Shown one piece after another: positions 41,562 to 50,069 of a stretch of 64,000 bases of DNA. This DNA is from Amycolatopsis umgeniensis (GTDB lineage: Bacteria > Actinomycetota > Actinomycetes > Mycobacteriales > Pseudonocardiaceae). Within the stretch, counting starts at the first letter, position 1. Every line of letters starts with the position of its first letter. The translations under genes were made by a program, and so were the position numbers. The stretch is taken from assembly GCF_014205155.1 (NCBI RefSeq), contig NZ_JACHMX010000001.1:4216001-4280000 (forward strand). Reading direction: 5' to 3'. The notes beneath the pieces are model-generated. The model was not told where the DNA came from, did no database searches, and saw only the letters and a program-made list of their open reading frames with translations.

Positions 41562-42389
41562 CCCCTCCAGGTGCGGCTTCGGCTTGCGCGCGTTCCAGAG
41601 TTCGAAGGCCCAGCCCTCGCCTTCACTCCATGTCGTGAACGCGGCCTTCGCCGGAAGCAGCACCGGCTGCTTGAACTTGACGTTGACGGTGAACGCCTCC
41701 GGAAGCCTGCCTTCGAACGCCGCGAGCGCGTGCGCCTTCGTCCACATGCCGTGCGCGATCGCGGCCGGGAACCCGAACGCCTTCGCGGTGATCGGGTGCA
41801 GGTGGATCGGGTTGCGGTCGCCGGAGACCTCGGCGTAACGGCGGCCGATGTCGCCGGGCACCTGCCAGATCGCGGTGGGCGACGGCTGCGAGAGCTGACC
41901 GCGTGCGGTCTTCTCGCCACTGCCACCGCCGCGGCGCAGGTACGTGCTGACGTCCGTCCAAACAGGACTGTCGTTGACGAGCAGCTCGCTGATCACGTCG
42001 AACTGCTTGCCCTTTTCGTGCGGGCGCAGATCCTCGGCGCGTACGCGCAGCGTGAACGACTCGTCGAGCCGCAGCGGACGGTGCTGGGTGATCCGGTTGT
42101 TGACGTGCACCATGCCCAGCAACGGGAACGGGAAGTCGTCCTCGGTCATCAGCGCCATCTGCAGCGGGAACGCGAGAATGTGCGGATACGTCGCCGGGAG
42201 CACGTCGTCCAGCCGGAATCCGCACACGTGGTTGTACGCGGCGAGATGCGCGGGGTCGACGACGACGCCCTCGCGGACGAACTCGGTCGACGGCAGCGTG
42301 CTCCCGCCGCTCTTGCGCAGCGACCCGAGCAACGCCTTGGGGTACAACGAAGACAGGCTCGGCGATTCGTGCAGTTCCTTGACCGCCAT
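41544..42389 (-). CDS. htdX: MaoC-like (R)-3-hydroxyacyl-thioester dehydratase, HtdX type
   Basis: The 281-aa double hot-dog protein has an N-terminal fold (VCGFRLDDVLPATYPHILAFPLQM) and a C-terminal MaoC hydratase fold with the catalytic pair in YAEVSGDRNPIHLHPITAKAFGF and AIAHGMW. It resembles mycobacterial HtdX (Rv0241c). It dehydrates (R)-3-hydroxyacyl thioesters to trans-2-enoyl forms. ATG 42389 follows GGGGGC; GTG 42395 overlaps the fabG4 stop and is an alternative. It forms an operon with fabG4, which makes the hydroxyacyl substrate. Confidence 0.88.
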   Translation of the reverse strand: MAVKELHESPSLSSLYPKALLGSLRKSGGSTLPSTEFVREGVVVDPAHLAAYNHVCGFRLDDVLPATYPHILAFPLQMALMTEDDFPFPLLGMVHVNNRITQHRPLRLDESFTLRVRAEDLRPHEKGKQFDVISELLVNDSPVWTDVSTYLRRGGGSGEKTARGQLSQPSPTAIWQVPGDIGRRYAEVSGDRNPIHLHPITAKAFGFPAAIAHGMWTKAHALAAFEGRLPEAFTVNVKFKQPVLLPAKAAFTTWSEGEGWAFELWNARKPKPHLEGSVVAL

Positions 42390-42391
42390 GA

Positions 42392-43726
42392 TCACGCCCC
42401 CAGCAATGCCTGGCCGCAGACGCGGACCACGTTGCCGTTGACAGCGGCCGAGGCCGGGTTCGCGTACCAGGCGATCGTCTCGGCGACGTCGACCGGGAGC
42501 CCGCCCTGGCCGAGGCTGGACAGCCGCCGTCCGGCCTCGCGGATGAACAGCGGGACGGCGGCGGTCATCTTGGTCTCGATGAAACCGGGCGCCACGGCGT
42601 TGATCGTGCCGCCGTACTCGGCGAGCGTCGGCGCGCCGACGTTCACCATGCCGATGACGCCCGCCTTGCTGGTGGCGTAGTTGGTCTGGCCGACGTTGCC
42701 CGCGATGCCCGCGATCGAGGAGACGCCGATGATCCGGCCGTTCTCGTGCAGCACCTTGGCGGACAGGAGCTTCTCGTTCACCGCGAGCTGCGACGCGAGG
42801 TTCACCGAGATGACCGAGTCCCAGCCGCCTTCGGTCATGTTGCCCAGGGTCTTGTCCCGCGTGATGCCCGCGTTGTGCACGACGACGTCGACACCGCCGT
42901 GGCGCGTGGTCAGGTATTCGGCGAGCTTCTCCGGCGCGTCGGCGGCGGTGATGTCCAGCTGCAGCGCCGAACCGCCGACCTTGTTGGCCACCTTGGACAG
43001 ATCCGCGCCCTGTGCGGGGATGTCGAGCGCGACCACGTGCGCGCCGTCGCGGCCCAGCACCTCGGCGATGGCGGCGCCGATCCCGCGGGAAGCGCCGGTG
43101 ACCAGCGCGACCTTGCCGTCGAGCGGCTTCGCCCAGTCGGCCGGGGCGGACGCGGTCTTGGTCTCGGTGCCGACGCGGATGACCTGGGCGCTGACGAAGG
43201 CGGACTTCGACGACAGCAGGAAGCGGAGTGTCGACTCGGTGGCCTCTTCGGCCCCTTCGGCGACGTACACGAGCTGAGCGGTCGCGCCGCGCTTCAGTTC
43301 CTTTCCGACTGCGCGGACGAATCCTTCGAGCGCGCGCTGAGCGATCCGCTCATGCCCTTCGGCCAGCTCCGGCGGCGTTCCGAGGACGACGACGCGGCCC
43401 GAAGGCCCGACGCTCCGGATCACCGGGTGGAAGAAGGAGTAGACCTCGCGAAGCTGCTTCGGGTCCTTCACACCTGTCGCGTCGAAGACGAGCGCGGCGT
43501 GCTTGTCGGTCGCGGTTGAAACGACCTCGATACCCGCACGGTGCAACTGCGCCTCGATCACCTTTTCGAGGCGACCGCCCGGCGCGGCACCGAGAAGTGC
43601 GGGACCCTCGAGAGCGGGCTGGCCCGGCTTGTACCGGCGAAGCGTCGCGGGGTTCGGCAGGCCGAGCTTCGGCACCACGAACTTCCCCACCGGGGATTTC
43701 GTGAACTGCTGGTACCTGTCAGCCAT
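42392..43726 (-). CDS. fabG4: 3-oxoacyl-thioester reductase, FabG4 type
   Basis: The 444-aa protein has two domains as in mycobacterial FabG4 (Rv0242c): an N-terminal flavodoxin-like domain (about 1-195, no cofactor motif) and a C-terminal short-chain dehydrogenase (about 200-444) with GASRGIG, NAG, SSIAG (catalytic Ser) and YATSK (Tyr-Lys). It reduces 3-oxoacyl-CoA/ACP with a nicotinamide cofactor. It is divergent from fadA2 across a 93-base gap holding the perfect 22-bp palindrome. Confidence 0.9.
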   Translation of the reverse strand: MADRYQQFTKSPVGKFVVPKLGLPNPATLRRYKPGQPALEGPALLGAAPGGRLEKVIEAQLHRAGIEVVSTATDKHAALVFDATGVKDPKQLREVYSFFHPVIRSVGPSGRVVVLGTPPELAEGHERIAQRALEGFVRAVGKELKRGATAQLVYVAEGAEEATESTLRFLLSSKSAFVSAQVIRVGTETKTASAPADWAKPLDGKVALVTGASRGIGAAIAEVLGRDGAHVVALDIPAQGADLSKVANKVGGSALQLDITAADAPEKLAEYLTTRHGGVDVVVHNAGITRDKTLGNMTEGGWDSVISVNLASQLAVNEKLLSAKVLHENGRIIGVSSIAGIAGNVGQTNYATSKAGVIGMVNVGAPTLAEYGGTINAVAPGFIETKMTAAVPLFIREAGRRLSSLGQGGLPVDVAETIAWYANPASAAVNGNVVRVCGQALLGA

Positions 43727-43763
43727 TACGTGCCTCCCGTGCCGTTTTCATCACGTCGCATTC

Positions 43764-43785
43764 TAACCTACTCGCTAGTAGGTTA
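43764..43785. promoter_or_regulatory. perfect 22-bp palindromic operator between fabG4 and fadA2
   Basis: TAACCTACT, spacer CGCT, AGTAGGTTA. The arms are perfect 9-base inverted repeats. It sits between the divergent fabG4-htdX and fadA2 units and is the best copy of the motif also seen at 2114-2135 and 40798-40819. Confidence 0.75.
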
Positions 43786-43819
43786 CAGTGTGAGAGAGCC
43801 TACGGAGGAGTGGAAAAAA

Positions 43820-45109
43820 ATGGCCACGAAAAGGACGGCACCCGTGCGCAAGGTCGCGATCATCGGCGGCAACCGGATCCCCTTCGCCCGGTCGAACGGT
43901 CCGTACTCGAAGGCGTCGAACCAGGACATGTTCACCGCCGCCCTCGACGGCCTGGTCAGCCGCTTCTCCCTGCAGGACGAGGTGATCGGCGAGGTCGCCG
44001 CCGGCGCGGTGCTCAAGCACGCCCGCGACTTCAACCTCGCCCGCGAAAGCGTCCTCGGCAGCAGGCTGAACCCCGCCACTCCGGCCTCCGACGTGCAGAT
44101 GGCGTGCGGCACCGGCCTGCAGGCGATCGTCAACGTCGCCAACAAGATCGCCCTCGGCCAGATCGACTCGGCCATCGCGGGCGGCGTCGACACCACGTCC
44201 GACGCCCCGCTCGCGGTCAACGACGACCTGCGCCAGATCCTCGTCCAGCTCAACGCCGCGAAGACGCTCCCCGAACGGCTGAAGCTCGCCGCGAAGCTGC
44301 GCCCCGGCCACATCGTCCCCGAGATCCCGCGCAACTCCGAGCCGCGCACCGGCCTGTCCATGGGCGAGCACGCCGCGCTGACCGCGAAGGTCTGGGAGAT
44401 CACGCGTGAGGCGCAGGACGAGCTCGCCGCGACCAGCCACCAGCGTCTCGGCGCCGCGTACGACAAGGGCTTCTTCGACGACCTGGTGACGCCGTACCTC
44501 AAGCTGGCCCGCGACCAGAACCTGCGGCCGGAGTCCAGCGTCGAGAAGCTCGCGAAGCTGAAGCCCGCTTTCGGTGGCCCCGAAGGCACGATGACCGCGG
44601 GCAACTCGACCCCGCTGTCCGACGGCGCCTCGACGGTCCTCCTCGCGACCGAGCAGTGGGCGAAGGCCCGGAAGCTGCCGGTGCTGGCGTACCTGACGTT
44701 CTCGCAGACCGCCGCCGTCGACTACGTCCACGGTGACGAAGGCCTGCTGATGGCGCCCGCGTACGCCGTCCCGCAGATGCTCACGCGCGCCGGGCTCACC
44801 CTGCAGGACTTCGACTTCTACGAGATCCACGAAGCCTTCGCGTCGCAGGTGCTCGCCACCCTCAAGGCGTGGGAGGACCCGGCGTTCGCCAAGGGGAAAC
44901 TGGGTCTCGACGAGCCGCTCGGCTCCATCGATCGGGCGAAGCTGAACGTCAACGGCTCGTCGCTGGCGGCCGGGCACCCGTTCGCCGCGACCGGCGGCCG
45001 TATCGTCGCCACGCTCGCGAAGCTGTTGAGCGAGAAGGGATCCGGCCGCGGACTCATCTCGATCTGCGCCGCTGGCGGCCAGGGCGTCACCGCGATTCTC
45101 GAGAAGTAA
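43820..45109 (+). CDS. fadA2: acetyl-CoA C-acyltransferase (thiolase), FadA2 type
   Basis: The 429-aa thiolase has the nucleophilic Cys96 in QMACGTGLQ, the His of EIHEAFA, and the second Cys region as CAAGGQG; AAGHPFAATGG is the conserved glycine loop. It matches mycobacterial FadA2 (Rv0243), a beta-oxidation thiolase beside fabG4 and fadE5. GGAGGAG precedes ATG 43820. With FadE5 (dehydrogenase), HtdX (dehydratase) and FabG4 (reductase) it could complete a non-standard beta-oxidation or a reversed elongation path. It ends before a weak hairpin at about 45139-45166. Confidence 0.9.
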   Translation: MATKRTAPVRKVAIIGGNRIPFARSNGPYSKASNQDMFTAALDGLVSRFSLQDEVIGEVAAGAVLKHARDFNLARESVLGSRLNPATPASDVQMACGTGLQAIVNVANKIALGQIDSAIAGGVDTTSDAPLAVNDDLRQILVQLNAAKTLPERLKLAAKLRPGHIVPEIPRNSEPRTGLSMGEHAALTAKVWEITREAQDELAATSHQRLGAAYDKGFFDDLVTPYLKLARDQNLRPESSVEKLAKLKPAFGGPEGTMTAGNSTPLSDGASTVLLATEQWAKARKLPVLAYLTFSQTAAVDYVHGDEGLLMAPAYAVPQMLTRAGLTLQDFDFYEIHEAFASQVLATLKAWEDPAFAKGKLGLDEPLGSIDRAKLNVNGSSLAAGHPFAATGGRIVATLAKLLSEKGSGRGLISICAAGGQGVTAILEK

Positions 45110-45179
45110 GCCGTTCGCCGGGAGCGGATCGGGGAAAAACCCCGGTGCCTTTGTCGGTGCCGGGGTCTAGTTTGTCCGC

Positions 45180-46133
45180 ATGTTCGCAGTTCAGGCGAAA
45201 GCGCTGGTCAAAACCTACGGGTCCACCAAGGCGCTCGACGGGGTCGATCTGGAGATCCCGACGGGCAAGGTGCTGGGCCTGCTGGGGCCGAACGGCGCCG
45301 GCAAGACGACGACGGTCCGCATCCTGACCACCCTGCTCCGCCCGGATTCGGGCGAGGCGGAGGTGGCCGGGCACGACGTGCTGGCCCAGCCCGACGCCGT
45401 CCGGCGGTCGATCGGGTTGTCCGGGCAGTACGCGGCCGTGGACGAGAACCTCACCGGGTTCGAGAACCTGTACATGGTCGGCAGGCTGTACGGCAGCAAG
45501 AAGGCCGCCGCGAAGTCCAGGGCGCGCGAGCTGCTCGCGCGGTTCCGGCTGGAGGACGCGGCGGACCGCCCCGCCAAGACGTACTCCGGCGGCATGCGGC
45601 GGCGGCTCGACCTCGCGGGGGCGCTGGTCGCCGAGCCGACCGTGGTGATCCTCGACGAGCCGACCACCGGGCTCGACCCGCGCGGCCGGATCGAGACGTG
45701 GGAGGTCATCAAGGAACTCGTCGCCGACGGCACCACGGTGCTCCTGACCACGCAGTACCTGGAGGAGGCCGATCAGCTCGCCGACTCGATCGTGGTGATC
45801 GACAAGGGGAAGGTCATCGCGCGCGGCACCGCCGACGAGCTCAAGCAGGAGATCGGCGGCGAGCGGCTGGAGCTGGTCGTGGCGTCCGCGGACGACCTCG
45901 CGGCGACCACCCAGGTCCTCGGCGAGGTCGGCTCGGGCACGCCGTCGGTCGACGAGCACACCCGCAAGGTCGACGTCCTCGTCGAGGGCGGGCCGAAGGC
46001 GCTGATCGAGGCACTGCGGCGGCTGGACGCGCAGGGCGTCGCCGTCCAGGACGTCGCGCTGCACCGGCCGACGCTCGACGATGTCTTCCTTTCGCTGACA
46101 GGGCACGCCACGGACGAGGGGGACAAGAAGTGA
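45180..46133 (+). CDS. daunorubicin-resistance-type ABC exporter ATPase (DrrA-like)
   Basis: The 317-aa ATPase has Walker A GPNGAGKTT, signature YSGGMRRRLDLAGAL, Walker B VVILDEPTTGLDPRGR and a DrrA-type C-terminal region. DrrA-type pumps export hydrophobic drugs or lipids in actinomycetes. It begins at ATG 45180 soon after fadA2 but separated by a hairpin. Its stop overlaps the permease start (GTGA). No biosynthetic cluster is nearby, so the substrate is unknown. Confidence 0.88.
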   Translation: MFAVQAKALVKTYGSTKALDGVDLEIPTGKVLGLLGPNGAGKTTTVRILTTLLRPDSGEAEVAGHDVLAQPDAVRRSIGLSGQYAAVDENLTGFENLYMVGRLYGSKKAAAKSRARELLARFRLEDAADRPAKTYSGGMRRRLDLAGALVAEPTVVILDEPTTGLDPRGRIETWEVIKELVADGTTVLLTTQYLEEADQLADSIVVIDKGKVIARGTADELKQEIGGERLELVVASADDLAATTQVLGEVGSGTPSVDEHTRKVDVLVEGGPKALIEALRRLDAQGVAVQDVALHRPTLDDVFLSLTGHATDEGDKK

Positions 46134-46933
46134 GCGCGGTCGCGAAGGCCTTTTCCGATGGTGGCGTGATCACCTGGCGGAACCTGAAGAACGTCCAGCG
46201 GAACCCGGACTGGCTGATGGCGGCGACGCTGCAGCCGATCATGTTCGTGCTGCTGTTCGCGTACGTCTTCGGCGACGCGATCGGCGGGGAAGCGGGCGGG
46301 CTCGCGTACCGCGAATTCCTGATCGCCGGCATCTTCGCGCAGACGGTCGCGTTCAACTCGGCGTTCACCGTGATCGGGTTCGCGAACGACCTGCAGAAGG
46401 GCATCATCGACAGGTTCCGGTCGCTGCCGATCTCCCGCCTCGCGGTGATCTTCGGCCGGACGACGTCGGATCTGGTGATCAGTGTGGTCGCGCTGATCGT
46501 CATGTCGCTGTGCGGGCTGCTGGTCGGCTGGCGGATCCGCGGCAGCTTCCTCGACGCGGTGCTGGGTTACCTCGTGATGCTGATGTTCGCCTGGGCGCTG
46601 TCCTGGGTCGGCGCGTGGATCGGGCTCGTCGCGCGCAGCGTCGAGGTCGCCCAGAGCGCCGGGCTGATGTGGATGTTCCCGCTGAGCTTCATCTCGACGG
46701 CGTTCGTCCCGGCGGACAAACTGCCCGGCGTGCTGAAGGCGATCGCCGACTGGAACCCGTTCACCGCGGTGATCAACTCCGCCCGTGACCTGTTCGGGAA
46801 CCGCTTCGGCGCACCCCCGACGGGCTGGCCCGCCGAGAACGCGTCGCTGTACGCGATCCTGTGCTGCATCGCCATCATCGCGATCTTCGCGCCGCTGGCG
46901 ACGGCCCAGTACAAGAAGGTCGCGAGCCGCTGA
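46130..46933 (+). CDS. ABC-2 type exporter permease (DrrB-like)
   Basis: The 267-aa membrane protein has six helices and the ABC-2 signature: QPIMFVLLFAYVFGDAIGG, DRFRSLPISRLAVIFGRTTSDL, SFISTAFVPADKLPGVLKAIADWNPFT. It starts at GTG 46130 overlapping the DrrA-like stop, a typical coupled pair. Export direction is inferred from the family. Substrate unknown. Confidence 0.88.
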   Translation: MSAVAKAFSDGGVITWRNLKNVQRNPDWLMAATLQPIMFVLLFAYVFGDAIGGEAGGLAYREFLIAGIFAQTVAFNSAFTVIGFANDLQKGIIDRFRSLPISRLAVIFGRTTSDLVISVVALIVMSLCGLLVGWRIRGSFLDAVLGYLVMLMFAWALSWVGAWIGLVARSVEVAQSAGLMWMFPLSFISTAFVPADKLPGVLKAIADWNPFTAVINSARDLFGNRFGAPPTGWPAENASLYAILCCIAIIAIFAPLATAQYKKVASR

Positions 46934-47030
46934 GAATTTTTCGGCAGAAATGTCGAAGCGTCGTCGAGCCGCTCGACGCGCTGGTGAAGGCAGGGTACGA
47001 ACAGCCCCGCCAAGACACTGAGGAGCAACG

Positions 47031-47402
47031 ATGCGGTTTCTGATGATGCACCGGCTGGACGAGAGCGCCCCGGAAGCGTGGAACCCGAGCAAGGAGTTCA
47101 TCGAGCAGATGGGCGCCTTCGTCGAGGACTCGTTCAAGAAGGGCATCCTGATCACGGCCGAGGGCGTGCATCCGTCCGAGCGGGGCGCGAAGGTCCGGAA
47201 GGTGCGTGGCGGCAAGATCACCGCGACCGACGGCCCGTTCACCGAGACCAAGGAGGTCATCGGCGGGTTCGCGCTCATCAACGCGAAGGACCTGGCGGAG
47301 GCCGTCGCTTTCGCGGAGACCTACGCGGCCCTGTTCGACGAGATCGAGGTCGAGGTCCGCACGGTCGTCGAGATGGAGGACATCGAGGCCTTCACCTCAT
47401 GA
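47031..47402 (+). CDS. YciI/DGPF-domain protein
   Basis: The 123-aa protein has the YciI-related DGPF motif: MRFLMMHRLDE, then ITATDGPFTETKEVIGGFALI and an acidic C-terminus. Fold is dimeric ferredoxin-like; function unknown. Unlike the two paralogues at 54 kb it stands alone with no ECF42 sigma gene beside it. A GAGGAG ribosome site precedes ATG 47031. It ends at a long bidirectional hairpin. Confidence 0.85.
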   Translation: MRFLMMHRLDESAPEAWNPSKEFIEQMGAFVEDSFKKGILITAEGVHPSERGAKVRKVRGGKITATDGPFTETKEVIGGFALINAKDLAEAVAFAETYAALFDEIEVEVRTVVEMEDIEAFTS

Positions 47403-47407
47403 CCCCA

Positions 47408-47456
47408 CGCGTTTGGTCCTCTGGATGCGCTTTACGCATCCAGAGGACTAAACGCG
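47408..47456. terminator. 22-bp bidirectional terminator between convergent genes
   Basis: Two 22-base arms (47408-47429 and 47435-47456) pair with one G-U wobble around a 5-base loop. The core reads CCTCTGGATGCG/CGCATCCAGAGG. It lies between the YciI/DGPF and DoxX stops. Confidence 0.8.
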
Positions 47457-47461
47457 GGCTG

Positions 47462-47968
47462 TCACTTCGTGATGGCCTTTTCAGCCTTCTTCGCCAGCTT
47501 CTCGGCGCGCTTCTCCGTCTTGGAGGCGGCCCGCTTGGCGCGCCAGCCGAGCGAGGGCTTGCCGGCGGTGTCGGCGGCGGCGAGCAGCAGGCCACCGGCG
47601 AGGCCGGCGTTCTTGATGAACTGGATCTGCTGCTGCTGACGCTCGGCCGGTTCCTTGACCTCCCAGAACCGATGCGCGGCCAGCGTCGTCGGGACGAGGC
47701 TGCCGAGCAGCAGCAGTGAGGCCAGCCGCGGCGCCTTGCCCGCGGCGAGCGCGAGCCCGGCACCGACCTTCACCGCGGCGTCGATCCGGACGAGGGTGGC
47801 GGGGTCGCGCGGCACCGACTCCGGCACCACGCCCTCCAGCTTGTCGAAAGACTCGGTGAGGAACGGCTCCGCGGCCTTCGCGTGCCCCTGGGTGTCCCTC
47901 AGCGCGCCGATCCCGCCGGAAATGAAGATCGCGGCGAGGAGCGGACGTGCGACGCGACGGAGAATCAC
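47462..47968 (-). CDS. DoxX-family membrane protein
   Basis: The 168-aa protein has the DoxX start (LRRVARPLLAAIFISGGIGALRD), with three or four hydrophobic helices, one containing AGLALAAGKAPRLASLLLLGSLVPTTLAAHRFWE. It ends in a Lys/Ala-rich tail. GTG 47968 is preferred because AGAAAGG lies at proper spacing. DoxX proteins are linked to thiosulfate or redox processes in a few systems; here the role is not known. Confidence 0.82.
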   Translation of the reverse strand: MILRRVARPLLAAIFISGGIGALRDTQGHAKAAEPFLTESFDKLEGVVPESVPRDPATLVRIDAAVKVGAGLALAAGKAPRLASLLLLGSLVPTTLAAHRFWEVKEPAERQQQQIQFIKNAGLAGGLLLAAADTAGKPSLGWRAKRAASKTEKRAEKLAKKAEKAITK

Positions 47969-48098
47969 GGTCGTAACCTTTCTGGATCCGGACCCGGGAA
48001 ACAAACCTATCCCCAGTCTTCCCGCCCGCCACTCCGCCGAACCGCGCTAACGGAGTATCTCGAAATATTTCTCTGGCACTAGACAGCGCTAGATTCCG

Positions 48099-49130
48099 CT
48101 AGCGAGCCGGATACGCCCTCGGCAGCTTGAAGCCGCGGTCGGCCGCGACCTGCCGCAGCCTGTCCGGGTAGTCGGTGATGATGCCGTCGACACCGTCGTC
48201 GATGAGCTTGTGCATGGTGGCCGGATCGTCGATCGTCCAGGGCACGACCTTGATCCCGGCGCGGTGCGCCTCGCTGACCAGCGCCTTCGTCGTGAACGGG
48301 CGGTAGTCGGGGTCGCCGACCTTGCCACCCTGCGGGTTGCCGTGCACCGGCGAGAGCGCGCTCGCGCCGAAAGACTTCACCGCGCGGACGGGGCTGCCAC
48401 CGAAGTCGTCGATGTCGAGCCCGCCGAGCCACGGCGACTTGCCCGGCTGGCCGACCTGCAGGAATTCGGGCTGCGTCAGCGCGACCGTCGGGATCCACGG
48501 CGCGACCTCGCGCAGCCGCATCAGCGCGCCCCAGTCGAAGCTCTGGACGGTGACGTTGTGCGCGAACCCGCCGCGCAGGATCTCGCGCACCACACGCCGG
48601 ACGAACTGCTCACGCGGCGCGGTCTCCTGCGGAGCGGCCGCCTCGACCTTGGTCTCGATGTTGAACTCGATGCCCCACGCGCGGTGCTCGCGCGCCAGCT
48701 GGAACAGCTCGGCGAGCGTCGGCATCTTGGCGCCGGGGGAGAGCGTCTGGCCGGGATGCGCGGGCTGGCGGATCGAACCGCAGTCCAGCGTGCGGACCTG
48801 GGCGAACGTCAGGTCCTTCACGTACTTGCCGACGTACGGGTACGCGGGGTCGCCGGGCGTCGCGGGCGCGGTGTCACGGCACTTCGCGGGTGTCGTCTTG
48901 CGGTCGTGGGTGATCACCTCGCGACCGTCCTTGGTGATCTGGATGTCGAGTTCGAGCGTGGTCACCCCGAGCTCCATCGCCTTGCCGAACGACGCGAGCG
49001 TGCTCTCGACGGTGAGGCCGAGCCCGCCGCGGTGGGCCTGGACGTCGAAGGCGCGGCGCGGATGCGCGTCGGCGACGCCGGCCGTGGTCAAGGTCAGCGC
49101 GGCGGCGATGACCAGCGCGAAGGTCTTCAT
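48099..49130 (-). CDS. glpQ: secreted glycerophosphodiester phosphodiesterase
   Basis: The 343-aa protein has a Sec signal peptide (about 1-22, ending ADA) and a GDPD barrel: VQAHRGGLGLTVESTLASF (catalytic His and Glu), ELDIQITKDGREVITHD, EFNIETK, and PWTIDD with DGIITDYPDRL near the end. It hydrolyses glycerophosphodiesters to glycerol-3-phosphate and an alcohol outside the cell. ATG 49130 gives a clean signal peptide; an upstream in-frame start would run into the MerR promoter. It is divergent from the TipA-like gene. Confidence 0.9.
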   Translation of the reverse strand: MKTFALVIAAALTLTTAGVADAHPRRAFDVQAHRGGLGLTVESTLASFGKAMELGVTTLELDIQITKDGREVITHDRKTTPAKCRDTAPATPGDPAYPYVGKYVKDLTFAQVRTLDCGSIRQPAHPGQTLSPGAKMPTLAELFQLAREHRAWGIEFNIETKVEAAAPQETAPREQFVRRVVREILRGGFAHNVTVQSFDWGALMRLREVAPWIPTVALTQPEFLQVGQPGKSPWLGGLDIDDFGGSPVRAVKSFGASALSPVHGNPQGGKVGDPDYRPFTTKALVSEAHRAGIKVVPWTIDDPATMHKLIDDGVDGIITDYPDRLRQVAADRGFKLPRAYPAR

Positions 49131-49163
49131 GCGAGCACCCTGCCACGGTCGGGTGAACTTCGA

Positions 49164-49194
49164 TTGACTTTGACGCAACGTCAACCTCTACCTT
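49164..49194 (+). promoter_or_regulatory. MerR-type promoter with 19-bp spacer
   Basis: TTGACT (-35) and TACCTT (-10) are separated by 19 bases, the long spacing used by MerR activators, and the spacer holds the palindrome TTGACG-CAA-CGTCAA. The ATG lies about 8 bases after the -10, so the message should be leaderless. Confidence 0.75.
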
Positions 49195-49201
49195 CGTGGA
49201 C

Positions 49202-49963
49202 ATGCCGAACGAGAAGGAGTGGTCGATCCAGGACATCGCCCGCTCGGCCGGGACCACGAGCCGCACGCTGCGCCACTACGGCGACATCGGGCTGCTCGAA
49301 CCGAGCCGGGTGGGGAGCAACGGATACCGCTACTACGACCAGGACGCGCTGGTGCGGCTGCAACGGATCCTGTTGCTTCGCGAACTCGGGCTGAGCCTGC
49401 CCGCGATCGGCGAAGTACTCGAAGGGGAACAGGACACGAAAGCGGCGCTACGCACGCACCTGAAGTGGCTGGAGCAGGAGCGCCGGCGGCTCGGACGGCA
49501 GATCGAATCGGTCAGGACGACCTTGAAGAAGACAGAGAGAGGTGAACAACTGATGGCAGCGGAAGTGTTCGACGGCTTCGACCACACGAAGTACGAGAAG
49601 GAGGTCACCGAACGCTGGGGCGCCGACGCCTACAAGCAGGGCGACCGGTGGTGGAAGTCGCTGAGCGCCGAGGACAAGAAGGCGCACCAGCAGGAACAGA
49701 AGGACATCGCGGCCGCGTTCGGCGAGGCCCGCTTCCAGGGTCTGCCTGCCGACGGCGACGTGGCCCAGGCGATCACGCGGCGGCTCTACGAATGGCTCCG
49801 GCCGGCCGTGCGAGCGGTCTCGAAGGGCTACTTCGCCGGTCTCGGACAGCTGTACGTCGACGACCCGCGCTACGGGCAGTACGACGAGAAGTACGGCTCG
49901 GGCACCGCGGAATACATCCGTGACGCGATGAGGACCTACGCCGAACGCAACCTGAGCGAGTAA
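49202..49963 (+). CDS. tipA: TipA-like MerR regulator with antibiotic-recognition domain
   Basis: The 253-aa protein joins an N-terminal MerR winged helix (about 7-75: SIQDIARSAGTTSRTLRHYGDIG) and coiled helix to a C-terminal TipAS domain (about 118-253: YEKEVTERWGADAYKQGDRWW, ADGDVAQAITRRLYEWL). In S. lividans TipAL binds thiopeptides and activates its own gene, and TipAS alone is made from an internal start. Here in-frame ATG 49553 (Met118) follows AGAGAGG (49536-49542), so a short form is likely. The promoter is leaderless with MerR spacing. An autogenous multidrug-binding regulator. Confidence 0.9.
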   Translation: MPNEKEWSIQDIARSAGTTSRTLRHYGDIGLLEPSRVGSNGYRYYDQDALVRLQRILLLRELGLSLPAIGEVLEGEQDTKAALRTHLKWLEQERRRLGRQIESVRTTLKKTERGEQLMAAEVFDGFDHTKYEKEVTERWGADAYKQGDRWWKSLSAEDKKAHQQEQKDIAAAFGEARFQGLPADGDVAQAITRRLYEWLRPAVRAVSKGYFAGLGQLYVDDPRYGQYDEKYGSGTAEYIRDAMRTYAERNLSE

Positions 49964-50069
49964 GAACGAGGGACGGGGCTGCAGACCCGTCCACTCGGAG
50001 TAATCCGCCGCGACACGCCTACCCCTCTATCACCGAATATCGGGCCCACGCTAGAAACGCCGATAGCGT

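Noticed and set aside
45180..46933. Antibiotic biosynthetic cluster because of the DrrAB-like exporter
   Set aside because: No polyketide, peptide or tailoring genes flank it; neighbours are beta-oxidation and stress-type genes.
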